A stretch of 64,000 bases of DNA, taken from the NCBI RefSeq assembly GCF_002355435.1, contig NZ_AP017313.1:1426001-1490000 (forward strand). The letters run 5' to 3'. Made by a program: the position numbers and the translations under genes. Source of the stretch: Mucilaginibacter gotjawali. Lineage in GTDB: Bacteria; Bacteroidota; Bacteroidia; Sphingobacteriales; Sphingobacteriaceae. Each line of letters starts with the position of its first letter. Position 1 is the first letter of the stretch. Below are positions 47,645-56,437 of the stretch, piece by piece. The notes under the pieces are model-generated. The model had not been told where the DNA came from. It worked only from the letters and a program-made list of their open reading frames with translations, and searched no databases.

Positions 47645-48358
47645 ATGAACCAATTAAACGTCTGCCTTTCCCCGGCGCTGATCCCGCTTTATAATGTTGA
47701 GGATCATATTGTAGTGATCATTGATATTTTCAGGGCCACATCATCTATCTGTTATGGTATTGAAAATGGTGCTGAAGCAATCATCCCGGTATCATTGGTG
47801 GAAGAATGTGCCGCCTATCGCGAAAAAGGCCTGGATTATTTGCTCGCTGCCGAACGTGACGGCAAGGTAGTTGAAGGGTTCGATTTTGGCAATTCGCCAT
47901 TCTCCTACACCAAAGAAAAAGTGGCCGGCAAAACGGTTGTGTTAACTACTACCAACGGTACGCATGCTTTGCATCTTAGCCGCGCTGCCAAAAAAATCGT
48001 GATCGGTTCATTTTTGAACCTGACATCCATGTGCGACTGGTTGAAACTGCAAAACGACAATATTTTACTGGTATGTGCCGGCTGGAAAAATAATTTCAAC
48101 CTGGAAGATACCCTGTTTGCAGGCGCCGTTGTGGAGCAATTAAAAACAGGCGATTTTAAACCGGATGATGCCGCCATTGCCGCCAACGACCTTTACCAGT
48201 TAGGCAAACACGACCTGAATGAATACCTCAAAAAAACCTCTCACAGTGAACGCCTTAAAAAACTAGGCATCGAAAAGGATATTGAATTTTGTTTGCAGGT
48301 TGATTTGATTACGGCGATTCCGGTTTTGGATGGCGAAATGTTAGTTAAGTTGCAGTAG
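47645..48358 (+). CDS. comB: 2-phosphosulfolactate phosphatase family protein
   Basis: This 237-residue protein has the ComB pattern: VIIDIFRATSSICYGIENGAEAI-type N-terminus (read in parts as IDIFRATSS and IENGAEAIIPV), then FGNSPFSYT and TTNGTHAL. ComB removes phosphate from 2-phosphosulfolactate in coenzyme M synthesis and occurs widely in bacteria without coenzyme M, where its role is unclear. The ATG lies at the end of a repeat of the type CCAATGAACTAATGA, which pairs with TTCATTAGTTCATTGG at 47570-47587. Confidence 0.9.
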   Translation: MNQLNVCLSPALIPLYNVEDHIVVIIDIFRATSSICYGIENGAEAIIPVSLVEECAAYREKGLDYLLAAERDGKVVEGFDFGNSPFSYTKEKVAGKTVVLTTTNGTHALHLSRAAKKIVIGSFLNLTSMCDWLKLQNDNILLVCAGWKNNFNLEDTLFAGAVVEQLKTGDFKPDDAAIAANDLYQLGKHDLNEYLKKTSHSERLKKLGIEKDIEFCLQVDLITAIPVLDGEMLVKLQ

Positions 48359-48427
48359 CATTAATTGGCGACAGTTATAAAGCCGCCGTTCAACTGCCAC
48401 TTTCAACTGCTACCGCCACTCATTTAA

Positions 48428-49285
48428 TCACTTAACTACTGCGGCAGTTTTTTTTAGCGGGTGTTTTTTAAGCCAGGCTTTGCTGATAAAATAAAATATA
48501 ACCCCAATTAACCATAACGGCCAAACAGCTAAACAGCCAAAAAAGAACGCGCCCAAATCGGCCCAGCCGCTTGAAATTGCGTTGATGAACTTTGAACCGA
48601 AAGTGCGGTCATCATTTTTTACGATTTGTTTGGTATAAAAGGTGATATCCAGTGAACTGTATTCCACCTGTTTTGTTAAATAATTAAGCTGTGCCTGGGT
48701 TGAATCGATAGAGGTTTCTATCTCCGAAATTTTATTTTCAATTTGCAGCAGGTCAGACATTTTATTACCCTTTTTTAACAGATCGACATAGCGGTCTTCC
48801 AGTTTCTTTTTATTGACGAGGTGGGTGGTGATGTCAATATATTCGCTGGTGACATCCCTTGCACGGATATTTTTCGAATCAATTCTCGTTGCCTTTGAAG
48901 AAACATTGTTTAAAAACAGATCGAAATTCTTCTCAGGGATCCGGATCTTCAAAAGGCATTCATTCCGGGTATTGACGCTGTCGTTCGATTCAACTTCTCC
49001 GGCGATATATCCGTCCAATTTTTGTACCGAATTATAAATGGCTTTGCGTGTCCCGGCAATATTTTTCGTTTCAAAACTGATTTCCCCCTCTTTTATGATC
49101 TTGCGGCTAACTGTCTCCTGAACTGGTCCCTGTGCAACTGCTTTATCCTGATTAACGTCGTAATTCCTTTCAGCCGGGGCCCTTAAGGCCATATTCATTA
49201 CTTTTACCTTTTCTTTTCCCTCGTTCGCATTGTTGCAACCTGCAACGGTTATCATGAGGGCAGCAGCATAGACCAGCTTTTTCAT
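48428..49285 (-). CDS. DUF4349 domain lipoprotein
   Basis: This protein of 285 residues from ATG 49285 (earlier in-frame codons overlap the upstream gene) has lipobox VAGC (Cys17). The DUF4349 domain follows, with RKIIKEGEISFETKNI and RDVTSEYIDI, then a coiled coil (about 175-205, LLQIENKISEIETSIDSTQA). One membrane segment lies near the C-terminus (FFFGCLAVWPLWLIGVIFYF). The function of DUF4349 is unknown. It is last in the dtd-mazG operon. Confidence 0.88.
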   Translation of the reverse strand: MKKLVYAAALMITVAGCNNANEGKEKVKVMNMALRAPAERNYDVNQDKAVAQGPVQETVSRKIIKEGEISFETKNIAGTRKAIYNSVQKLDGYIAGEVESNDSVNTRNECLLKIRIPEKNFDLFLNNVSSKATRIDSKNIRARDVTSEYIDITTHLVNKKKLEDRYVDLLKKGNKMSDLLQIENKISEIETSIDSTQAQLNYLTKQVEYSSLDITFYTKQIVKNDDRTFGSKFINAISSGWADLGAFFFGCLAVWPLWLIGVIFYFISKAWLKKHPLKKTAAVVK

Positions 49286-49289
49286 ATTT

Positions 49290-49619
49290 TTATGGTTTGA
49301 GTTTCTCGTTATTCCGATGCCGGTCTGCGTCACGGATACTTTTTTTCTCCATGTTCTTTACCAGCGCATCGGTCAGATCCACACCGGTTTGGTTGGCCAG
49401 GCAAATCAGTACAAACAGCACATCGGCCATTTCATCCGCCAGGTTAACTTCCGTATCCGATTTTTTGAATGATTGCTCGCCATATTGCCTTGCCATAATG
49501 CGGGCCACCTCGCCAACTTCTTCCATTAAAATGGCAGTGTTGGTCAGTTCATTAAAATACCGGATACCCATCGTGTTTATCCATTTATCTACAAGATGCT
49601 GCGCTTCGCTGATTTCCAT
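49290..49619 (-). CDS. MazG-like nucleotide pyrophosphohydrolase
   Basis: This 109-residue all-helical protein has the MazG metal-binding signature EEVGEVARIMAR (Glu residues of helix 1) and LADEMADVLFVLICLAN (Glu and Asp of helix 2). It hydrolyses nucleoside triphosphates to monophosphates and pyrophosphate, probably as a clean-up enzyme. It lies 19 bp after dtd and 4 bp before the DUF4349 gene. Confidence 0.93.
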   Translation of the reverse strand: MEISEAQHLVDKWINTMGIRYFNELTNTAILMEEVGEVARIMARQYGEQSFKKSDTEVNLADEMADVLFVLICLANQTGVDLTDALVKNMEKKSIRDADRHRNNEKLKP

Positions 49620-49638
49620 AAGGTTGTTTAAAATAAAT

Positions 49639-50097
49639 TTAGTGATTGTCTTTATCGCGGGTATCCATGATGATGGTTACCGGCCCATCATTTACCAAAC
49701 TGATCTTCATATCGGCCCCAAAAATGCCCGTAGCTATTTTTTTGCCGGTTAGTTCTTCCAAAACCTGAATCATCTTTTCATAAAGCGGGATAGCTTTATC
49801 TGGCCTGGCGGCCCTGATGAACGATGGCCGGTTTCCCTTTTTGGTTTGGGCGAAGAGGGTGAACTGTGAGATCAAAAGGATACCGCCATCAATATCTGCC
49901 AGTGCTTTATTCATCAGCCCGTTCTCGTCGCCAAAAACGCGGAGGTTGGAGGTTTTTTGTGCCAGCCATTGCAGGTCCTCTTCAGTATCGGCATCTTCAA
50001 TGCCCAGTAACACTAAAAACCCGGTAGCTATGGCGCCTGTTATTTTGTTTTCAACTGTGCAACTGGCTTCTGAAACACGCTGTATTACTGCTCGCAT
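49639..50097 (-). CDS. dtd: D-aminoacyl-tRNA deacylase
   Basis: This protein of 152 residues from ATG 50097 begins MRAVIQRVSEASCTVENK. It contains the two Dtd signatures: the SQFTL motif (ISQFTLFA) and the GP..I-type cis-Gly-Pro motif near the C-terminus (NDGPVTIIMD). It frees D-amino acids from mischarged tRNA. The 22 extra upstream codons are repeat-like (TTGATTAAG) and are left out. It is the first gene of a three-gene operon. Confidence 0.97.
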   Translation of the reverse strand: MRAVIQRVSEASCTVENKITGAIATGFLVLLGIEDADTEEDLQWLAQKTSNLRVFGDENGLMNKALADIDGGILLISQFTLFAQTKKGNRPSFIRAARPDKAIPLYEKMIQVLEELTGKKIATGIFGADMKISLVNDGPVTIIMDTRDKDNH

Positions 50098-50286
50098 AAG
50101 GGGTAGTTGATTATGTTGATTAAGTGGGTGGTTGATTGAGTTGATTATCGCGTTAAGCCCCAAACTTAATCAACTTTATTCAACCTGATCATCAAATCAG
50201 GTAACGAATTTTAAATTTTATCAAGATTTCCTGCCTATTTCAGTAAGTTCGCACTTTGAATTGTTTTCCGATATAAATAGTACAAG

Positions 50287-51522
50287 ATGGCTCATAAAAA
50301 GGGTTTCACTACCACGATATTACATTCCGACCGTTTGGGCAAACCCGAACACGGTGCGCTGCACAAACCGATCCATACCTCCGTTACCTTCGGTTATGAT
50401 GATGTGCAGGACCTGGTGGATATTTTCCAGAATAAGAAAAAAGGATACGCTTACAGCCGCCAGGGCAGCCCTACAGCTTCCGCGCTGGAAACAAAAATAA
50501 CCGCCATGGAAAATGGCATGGCTACCATCACCTTTTCTACAGGGATGGCAGCTATTACGTCGACCATCCTGGCGCTGATCAAAAAAGGGGATCATATTGT
50601 GGCCAGTTCATACTTATTTGGCAATACCCGCAGTGTGTTCCAGTCGTTTATTGATTTGGGGCTCGATTTTACATTTGTAGATGCTACCTCAATTGAAGAG
50701 GTGAAAAAAGCGGTACAACCCAATACGCGCCTGCTTTTTGTTGAAACCATAGCTAACCCGGCCACGCAAATTGCCGATCTGGAAAAAATAGGCGATCTGT
50801 GCGCCGAAAAAGGCATCATTTACATGGTGGATAATACCATGACCTCGCCGTACCTGTTCAATCCCAAAAAAGTAAAGGCAAGCCTGGTAATGAACTCGTT
50901 GACCAAATACATCGGCGGCCACGGCAATGCCCTTGGTGGCAGTGTAACTGATACCGGCCTGTTTAACTGGGAGAACTACCCGAATATATTCCCCGGTTTT
51001 AAAACGCAGGTAAAACCCGAGGTGTTTGGCATCACCCAGATCCGGAAAAAGGGGTTAAGGGATGCCGGTGGTACACTTTCTCCTGAAGCGGCACATTCTA
51101 TCTCTGTAGGGTCCGAAACGCTGGCATTACGCTTGGAAAGGGCCTGTAATAACGCTTTTGCGCTGGCAACCTTTTTTGAAGGGCACCCGATGATCAAAAA
51201 AGTATTTTACCCGGGGCTTCAATCGCACCCGCAGCATAAATTGGCCAGCCGCCTGTTTTTAAAATACGGCGGCCTGATGAGCATCGAGCTGGATGAAAGT
51301 ATTGATTGCTTCGAATTTTTAAATAAACTGAAACTGGTTGTAAAGTCAAGTAACCTTGGCGACACCCGCACCCTCGCCATACCCGTAGCACATACCATAT
51401 TTAATGAACTTGGCCGCGAAAAACGCGCCGAAATGGGCATATCCGAATCGATGATCAGGTTATCTATCGGCATTGAAGACCTGGATGATCTGCTGCACGA
51501 TTTTAAAGTGGCGTTGGGGTAG
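50287..51522 (+). CDS. PLP-dependent Cys/Met metabolism enzyme (cystathionine gamma-synthase / lyase family)
   Basis: This 411-residue fold-type I PLP enzyme has SGMAAITS-type FSTGMAAITSTILAL for phosphate binding and the PLP Asp in YMVDNTMTSPYL. The PLP lysine is in MNSLTKYIGGHGNALGG, and the C-terminal IRLSIGIEDLDDLLHDF is the family signature. Possible activities are cystathionine gamma-synthase, cystathionine gamma-lyase, methionine gamma-lyase and O-acetylhomoserine sulfhydrylase. The sequence alone does not decide between them. Confidence 0.9.
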   Translation: MAHKKGFTTTILHSDRLGKPEHGALHKPIHTSVTFGYDDVQDLVDIFQNKKKGYAYSRQGSPTASALETKITAMENGMATITFSTGMAAITSTILALIKKGDHIVASSYLFGNTRSVFQSFIDLGLDFTFVDATSIEEVKKAVQPNTRLLFVETIANPATQIADLEKIGDLCAEKGIIYMVDNTMTSPYLFNPKKVKASLVMNSLTKYIGGHGNALGGSVTDTGLFNWENYPNIFPGFKTQVKPEVFGITQIRKKGLRDAGGTLSPEAAHSISVGSETLALRLERACNNAFALATFFEGHPMIKKVFYPGLQSHPQHKLASRLFLKYGGLMSIELDESIDCFEFLNKLKLVVKSSNLGDTRTLAIPVAHTIFNELGREKRAEMGISESMIRLSIGIEDLDDLLHDFKVALG

Positions 51523-51552
51523 AGGACCGGTAAATTGCGTTTAAAAGAGAAT

Positions 51553-51706
51553 GTCCCGTTAGGGACTACCTATTTGTAGTATACGATTATTCAACAGGCA
51601 CTTGCCCCGTCAGGGGTTACCCCTTTGCGAATAGGTAACCCCTGACGGGGTAATATTTTGTTGTGATTTCTTTTTCTACAAATAGGTAGTCCGCCAATTG
51701 GCGGAG
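51553..51706. repeat. Nested inverted-repeat element
   Basis: Outer arms GGACTACCTATTTGTAG (51563-51579) and 51676-51692 are perfect complements. Inner arms CCCCGTCAGGGGTTACC (51605-51621) and 51634-51650 are also perfect. At each end sits a small extra palindrome: GTCCCGTTAGGGAC on the left and CCGCCAATTGGCGG on the right. Confidence 0.85.
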
Positions 51707-51844
51707 CATAAATAGTGTATTAATTTCCTATCGCATAGGTTGATTTAAGCTTTGAATATTTAAAAGTGATTCTCTGGTGGGAAGGGCGGCGTTTAGTTTT
51801 AGAATGACAATTATGTATTTTCGTGGTACAAAAGGGTGAAAAGT

Positions 51845-52054
51845 ATGGTAACTATCGGCTCAACATTGGAGGACATTATGAAACTGGATGATGCATCCAG
51901 AGAAATGTTGCTGGAGATATTACAAAAAAGACAAATTGAAGCCCGCAGGGATGACATCGCCCGCAACGCAAAAATATCATTCAAAGAATATCATTCTGGG
52001 AAAACTACTCCTGTCACTGCGGACGAAGCAATAAAAAAGCTGGAGGCGCTTTAA
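51845..52054 (+). CDS. Antitoxin-like small protein without a toxin partner
   Basis: This 69-residue protein from ATG 51845 (GTG three codons upstream) has the layout of small antitoxins: a helical N-terminus (TLEDIMKLDDASREMLLEIL), an Arg-rich part and a C-terminus TTPVTADEAIKKLEAL. The gene usually precedes a RelE-like toxin, but the next gene is rsgA on the other strand 48 bp away and no toxin fits between. It may be an orphan left after toxin loss. Confidence 0.6.
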   Translation: MVTIGSTLEDIMKLDDASREMLLEILQKRQIEARRDDIARNAKISFKEYHSGKTTPVTADEAIKKLEAL

Positions 52055-52102
52055 ACACGAATGCTGTATAATCCGAAATCGAACATCCGACTTCCGAAAT
52101 CC

Positions 52103-53023
52103 TCACGCCCTGGTATCATTTCCATGATAAATGCTCAGATAACTTTCATAGCGCGATAGTTCTATTTCTCCGTTTTCCAAAGCTTTTAGTACAGCGCAGC
52201 CGGGTTCGTTAATGTGGCGGCAGTTGTGGAAGCGGCACTGGTGCATGCGGTCGCGCATTTCGGGGAAGAAGTGGCTTAGTTCCTGTTTTTCAATGTCGAT
52301 GACACCCAGTTCGCGGATGCCGGGAGTATCAATAATAAAGCCGCCTTCGGGCAGTTCAAACATTTCGGCAAAGGTGGTAGTGTGCATGCCCTTGTCGCTC
52401 CAGTCGGATACCTGGTGTGTGCGCAGGTCGAGGTCGGGGAGGAGGGCATTGATCAAACTTGATTTACCCACACCCGAATGGCCCGAAAATAGCGTCACCT
52501 TACCTTTTAACAGTTCTTTTACCTGGTTGATATTGGTGCCTTCCAGCGCCGAAACTTCGTAACAGGGGTAGCCGATATTTTCGTAAATGGATTTATAATC
52601 TGCCAATACCTCAAGTCCCTCATCGCTGAACAGGTCGAGTTTATTAAATACCAGTTTGGCGGGGATGCTGTATGCTTCGGCAGTAACCAAAAAACGGTCG
52701 ATAAAGCCCAATGAAGTGCGAGGCGAGGCGAGGGTAACTACCAGCAGGGCCTGGTCCAGGTTGGCGGCGATGATCTGCCCCTGTTTGCTCAAATTGATTG
52801 ATTTGCGGATGATATAATTTTTGCGGGGGTGCAGGTTAACTATCACGCCGGTATCCTGATCGGGTTCCATTTCAAAATCCACCACATCACCCACGGCCAG
52901 CGGGTTGGTGGTGGTAATGCCTTTGGTACGGAAGATCCCCTTGATCCGGCATTCCGTCCGTTGGCCATCGTTTGTAAGCACACTGTACCAGCTTCCGGTT
53001 GATTTAATGATAAGTCCCTGCAT
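52103..53023 (-). CDS. rsgA: Ribosome small-subunit-dependent GTPase A
   Basis: This 306-residue protein has an N-terminal OB fold (2-70) and a circularly permuted GTPase domain in which G4 (VFNKLDLF) precedes G1 (GHSGVGKSSLINALL) and G3 (IDTPGIREL). A C-terminal zinc site follows (CRFHNCRHINEPGC). It helps late maturation of the 30S subunit. All motifs are intact. Confidence 0.97.
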   Translation of the reverse strand: MQGLIIKSTGSWYSVLTNDGQRTECRIKGIFRTKGITTTNPLAVGDVVDFEMEPDQDTGVIVNLHPRKNYIIRKSINLSKQGQIIAANLDQALLVVTLASPRTSLGFIDRFLVTAEAYSIPAKLVFNKLDLFSDEGLEVLADYKSIYENIGYPCYEVSALEGTNINQVKELLKGKVTLFSGHSGVGKSSLINALLPDLDLRTHQVSDWSDKGMHTTTFAEMFELPEGGFIIDTPGIRELGVIDIEKQELSHFFPEMRDRMHQCRFHNCRHINEPGCAVLKALENGEIELSRYESYLSIYHGNDTRA

Positions 53024-53242
53024 AGTGGCGGTAAAGGTATTAAATTTAGTAAAGTGTACTGTTATCCGCTGATAGTAAACCCGCGGGAACGTGTCCCCGT
53101 TATATTATAATAATTCTATTACATTTGTTTACCATTTGACCTGATTTGTGCTAAATATTTGATTTTCAGTTTTTTTTTATCACGTGTAGCATTGTGATGT
53201 TTCCAAGCGTAATGCTTTTTAATAAACTTAAATTCACCAATA

Positions 53243-54340
53243 ATGAAAGCTAAATCCTTAATCCTTATCATGGGCTGCATGATTATATGCTTAGCCGCCT
53301 GTAAAAAAACGCAGCTTGTGCATCCTGCTGTTAAAACAGCAACCGTTACTGACACCACTACCGATGTGTATGTTGCCGGTTACGTGGTGGCCCAAAACGG
53401 AAACAGCGTGGCGGCGTATTGGAAAAATGGTGTGCTAACGCGGTTAACAACAGATAGCGTAAATATTTCAGTGGCTTACGGTATTGCGGTACAGGGCAGC
53501 GATGTTTATGTAGCGGGCCTGGCCCCGGGAGATTCTTCAGGTACCCGTGGGGTATTATGGAAAAATGGTGTGCCTCAAATGCTTTATTACGGAACAGATT
53601 ATTCGCAGGCCAGTTGCGTTACTGTGCAGGGGAGCGATGTATACGTTGGTGGTTTAGTTGCCGGCTCAGGTAGTAACCTGGATTCGGCCATATACTGGAA
53701 AAATGGGGTAGGGCATTTATTGCCTTCGCCTATGAGGGGCTCCTACCTTACTGCCATCACCTTAAATGGCTCGGATGTTTATATGGCCGGGGAAACCAAC
53801 GCTGGTGATTATGCCCACATCCGGGGCACCTATTGGAAAAACGGCGCGTCGCCGGTAACCGTTCAGCCTGCCGATACCTCTTTATCCTCTTTTGCATTTG
53901 CCATCGCCTCATCCGGGTCGGAAGTTGACGTGGCCGGAAGCGCCAAAGGCTATATGGCAACCTACTGGAAAAACGGCACGCCTACGCAGTTGGGCAATGC
54001 GGCAATAAATGGGAGTTATAATTATGGCATTGCCACCAGCGGTTCGGATGTGTATGTAGTTGGTGCCACTACCCATAACAATTTAAATGTGGCCACTTTA
54101 TGGAAAAATAATGTGCCAACTTACCTTACGTCCGTAGCTCCCTTACACAGTATGGCAAAGGCCATTGCTTTGAATGGCCCCGATGTGTACATAGCCGGCT
54201 CCACATTCGACAATATTTTTAACAATAATACCAACGCTTATTACTGGAAAAACGGTACTGCTGTTAAACTCAGCGCTGCGGGTTCAAAAGGCGGTTGGGC
54301 CAACGCAATTGTCGTGGTATCTAACATCAGGGTTCTATAG
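53243..54340 (+). CDS. Lipoprotein with seven WKNG-type repeats (paralog 1)
   Basis: This 365-residue protein has lipobox LAAC (Cys20). The rest is seven repeats of about 45 residues, each with the core 'GSDVYVAG......(Y/L)WKNG......L' (for example AAYWKNGVLTRL, AIYWKNGVGHLL, AYYWKNGTAVKL). Seven blades and alternating beta-strand patterns suggest a beta-propeller on the cell surface. The function is unknown. A paralog follows 98 bp downstream on the same strand. Confidence 0.7.
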   Translation: MKAKSLILIMGCMIICLAACKKTQLVHPAVKTATVTDTTTDVYVAGYVVAQNGNSVAAYWKNGVLTRLTTDSVNISVAYGIAVQGSDVYVAGLAPGDSSGTRGVLWKNGVPQMLYYGTDYSQASCVTVQGSDVYVGGLVAGSGSNLDSAIYWKNGVGHLLPSPMRGSYLTAITLNGSDVYMAGETNAGDYAHIRGTYWKNGASPVTVQPADTSLSSFAFAIASSGSEVDVAGSAKGYMATYWKNGTPTQLGNAAINGSYNYGIATSGSDVYVVGATTHNNLNVATLWKNNVPTYLTSVAPLHSMAKAIALNGPDVYIAGSTFDNIFNNNTNAYYWKNGTAVKLSAAGSKGGWANAIVVVSNIRVL

Positions 54341-54587
54341 CCGGGCTGCAATGCCCTGTACCGGAAGAATGGGCATGTTGCACGGGCTTTAATAAACTCA
54401 TGGGTGATAGATTAAAAAAGAGGTCAGGACATTTAAGGTGAGCCCGATCTTTTTGCTTATCTGTCCGTCAATATTTTTTAATTTTAATCGCTATAAAAAT
54501 AAAACCCATTATAACGTCGTATTTAAATATCTTTATAAACCAACAATAAACCAGGCGGCTTTCGCCCGATCAATAAATTTAAATGCG

Positions 54588-55628
54588 TTGAAAATTTCTC
54601 AAATACCCCTGCTTGTTATATTTTGCCTGTTATTAACAGCCTGCAAAAAAAGCATACCTGTTAAACCAACTGTCTTTGACAGCTCAAACGCCGATATTTA
54701 TGTGGTTGGGGAAACCCAGTTGCCAAATGGCAAAGTTATGGGTACCCTATGGAAAAACGGTGTAGCCAGGCTGCTCACTGACACTTCAGTTCAGTCTTTC
54801 GCCAATGATATTGCCGTTAACGGTAGTGATGTTTACGTAACGGGAGCAATTCTCCATGCTAATCATTACGTTCAGGCCGTTTATTGGAAAAATGGTATGC
54901 CTAACTTACTTTCGGACACCACAGGTGATTATGATGCAAATTCAATTTCCATCAACGGAACAAACGTTTATATAACGATAAACGAGCATTTTGTAAACGG
55001 TACTTATATAGCGCGGCATTGGGTCAATAAAGCCCCGGGCCTGGTAGTTGACAGCAGCCAGTTTTATTATGAAACTGCAATGATGGCAAACAATGCTGAT
55101 GTCTATTTGGTCGGTTTCAATTTAAAAAAAATGGGTGATACCAGCGCTTTTAATATTTCGTACTCAAAAAATGGCATTATAACGAAACTTCAGCAGGGAT
55201 CATTCCCTTCGGACGCGGTGGTGAACGGCGACGATCTTTATATAGCAGGAACAATTTATGCTGCCAGCGCTTATTATAGTACGGCGGCGTATTGGAAAAA
55301 CGGGGTTAAAGTTAACCTTACTGATGGTAAAAGTACCGCTTACGCCTTTGCTATTGCAGTAAGCGGAGCGGATGTTTATACTGCCGGTGGTATCAATGCT
55401 AATCCCGGGCCGTCAACTATCCCGGTGGCCGTTTATTGGAAAAATACAACGGTTGTGCCGCTTCGGGGCAGTTCGGACCCTAACGGAGCAGGAGGTATTG
55501 CTGTATCCGGCACAGATGTTTATGTCACCGGCGCCATTAGCGGATGCCCCGGCTATTGGAAAAATGGCGTCCCGGTAATATTGGGTAGCGAAGGCTATGC
55601 TTCGCGCATTGTGGTGGTGCCGCATTAA
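54588..55628 (+). CDS. Lipoprotein with seven WKNG-type repeats (paralog 2)
   Basis: This protein of 346 residues from TTG 54588 (MKISQIPLLVIFCLLLTAC, lipobox Cys19) has a clean lipoprotein signal at that start; a GTG 50 codons upstream would give an odd N-terminus. It has seven repeats like paralog 1, though repeat 3 (HWVNKAPGLV) and repeat 4 (SYSKNGIITKL) have lost the Trp-Lys-Asn core. It is a tandem duplicate of the gene at 53243. Confidence 0.7.
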   Translation: MKISQIPLLVIFCLLLTACKKSIPVKPTVFDSSNADIYVVGETQLPNGKVMGTLWKNGVARLLTDTSVQSFANDIAVNGSDVYVTGAILHANHYVQAVYWKNGMPNLLSDTTGDYDANSISINGTNVYITINEHFVNGTYIARHWVNKAPGLVVDSSQFYYETAMMANNADVYLVGFNLKKMGDTSAFNISYSKNGIITKLQQGSFPSDAVVNGDDLYIAGTIYAASAYYSTAAYWKNGVKVNLTDGKSTAYAFAIAVSGADVYTAGGINANPGPSTIPVAVYWKNTTVVPLRGSSDPNGAGGIAVSGTDVYVTGAISGCPGYWKNGVPVILGSEGYASRIVVVPH

Positions 55629-55643
55629 TTAATATGTTATTAT

Positions 55644-56354
55644 ATGAAAACTATTTTTATAGCTTTTTTGACAGTTTCTGTTTTTCTAAGCCTTACAAGT
55701 TCAAGTCAGCCTAAAAAAGGAGATGTAATCCAGTTTGATATTTCCCCTGTTTTGAACGCAAGCCCTATAACTACATTTTTAGACAACAGTTTAGTCGGCT
55801 GGACGATCGGCATTGATGGCGGGGGGCAGGCTGATGGTTATTGCACAAAATCAGCTGCGCTGTTTAACAAACAGGATACCGCCCATGCGCTCCCGGATGA
55901 CGCGCTGTTCCCCGCAAATCATTTCCATCCCGCAATACAACTTCATTATTCAAGCGAATATAGCACTGACAACCAGGCGTGCAGTATGGCGGGAATTAGT
56001 ACCGCCCAATTTTCGGTTCCAAAGGCAAAATACAAAGCTATTTTCCTGGCGCTGACCAGTGCCGAAGGTTCCTCGGCGCTTAAAATTACTTTAATTTATA
56101 CCGATGGCAGCATAGTTAAGAATGTCCTGTTGCCCGATTATTACCAGGACATCCCGTTAAACGATAAAAACTTTTGTTACCTGGCGCATAACTTGGCTAA
56201 ATGGGGTCCCGACAACCAAATGACTGAGAAAGATCACCATAATATCGACCTGCTTAAATTGATTCCCGACCCCAAAAGAAAACTCAAAGGGATAAAGATC
56301 AGCAAAGGGAAAAAAGGATACCTGGTTTTTTGGGCAGCGGCAGGCTTGAAGTGA
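55644..56354 (+). CDS. Secreted protein of unknown function, jelly-roll-like
   Basis: This 236-residue protein has a signal peptide (MKTIFIAFLTVSVFLSLTS). The mature part is beta-rich with NHFHPAIQLHYSSEYSTDNQ and FSVPKAKYKAIFLALTSAEG, and recalls carbohydrate-binding jelly rolls. No family is recognised. It lies 15 bp after paralog 2 of the lipoproteins and is probably in the same transcript. Confidence 0.6.
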   Translation: MKTIFIAFLTVSVFLSLTSSSQPKKGDVIQFDISPVLNASPITTFLDNSLVGWTIGIDGGGQADGYCTKSAALFNKQDTAHALPDDALFPANHFHPAIQLHYSSEYSTDNQACSMAGISTAQFSVPKAKYKAIFLALTSAEGSSALKITLIYTDGSIVKNVLLPDYYQDIPLNDKNFCYLAHNLAKWGPDNQMTEKDHHNIDLLKLIPDPKRKLKGIKISKGKKGYLVFWAAAGLK

Positions 56355-56437
56355 GCCGATAGACCATACTCCATGGTCCATGGATGTTTTTCAATCCGAT
56401 CAACTTAATCCAACTCAATCCAACTCAATCAACTTAC

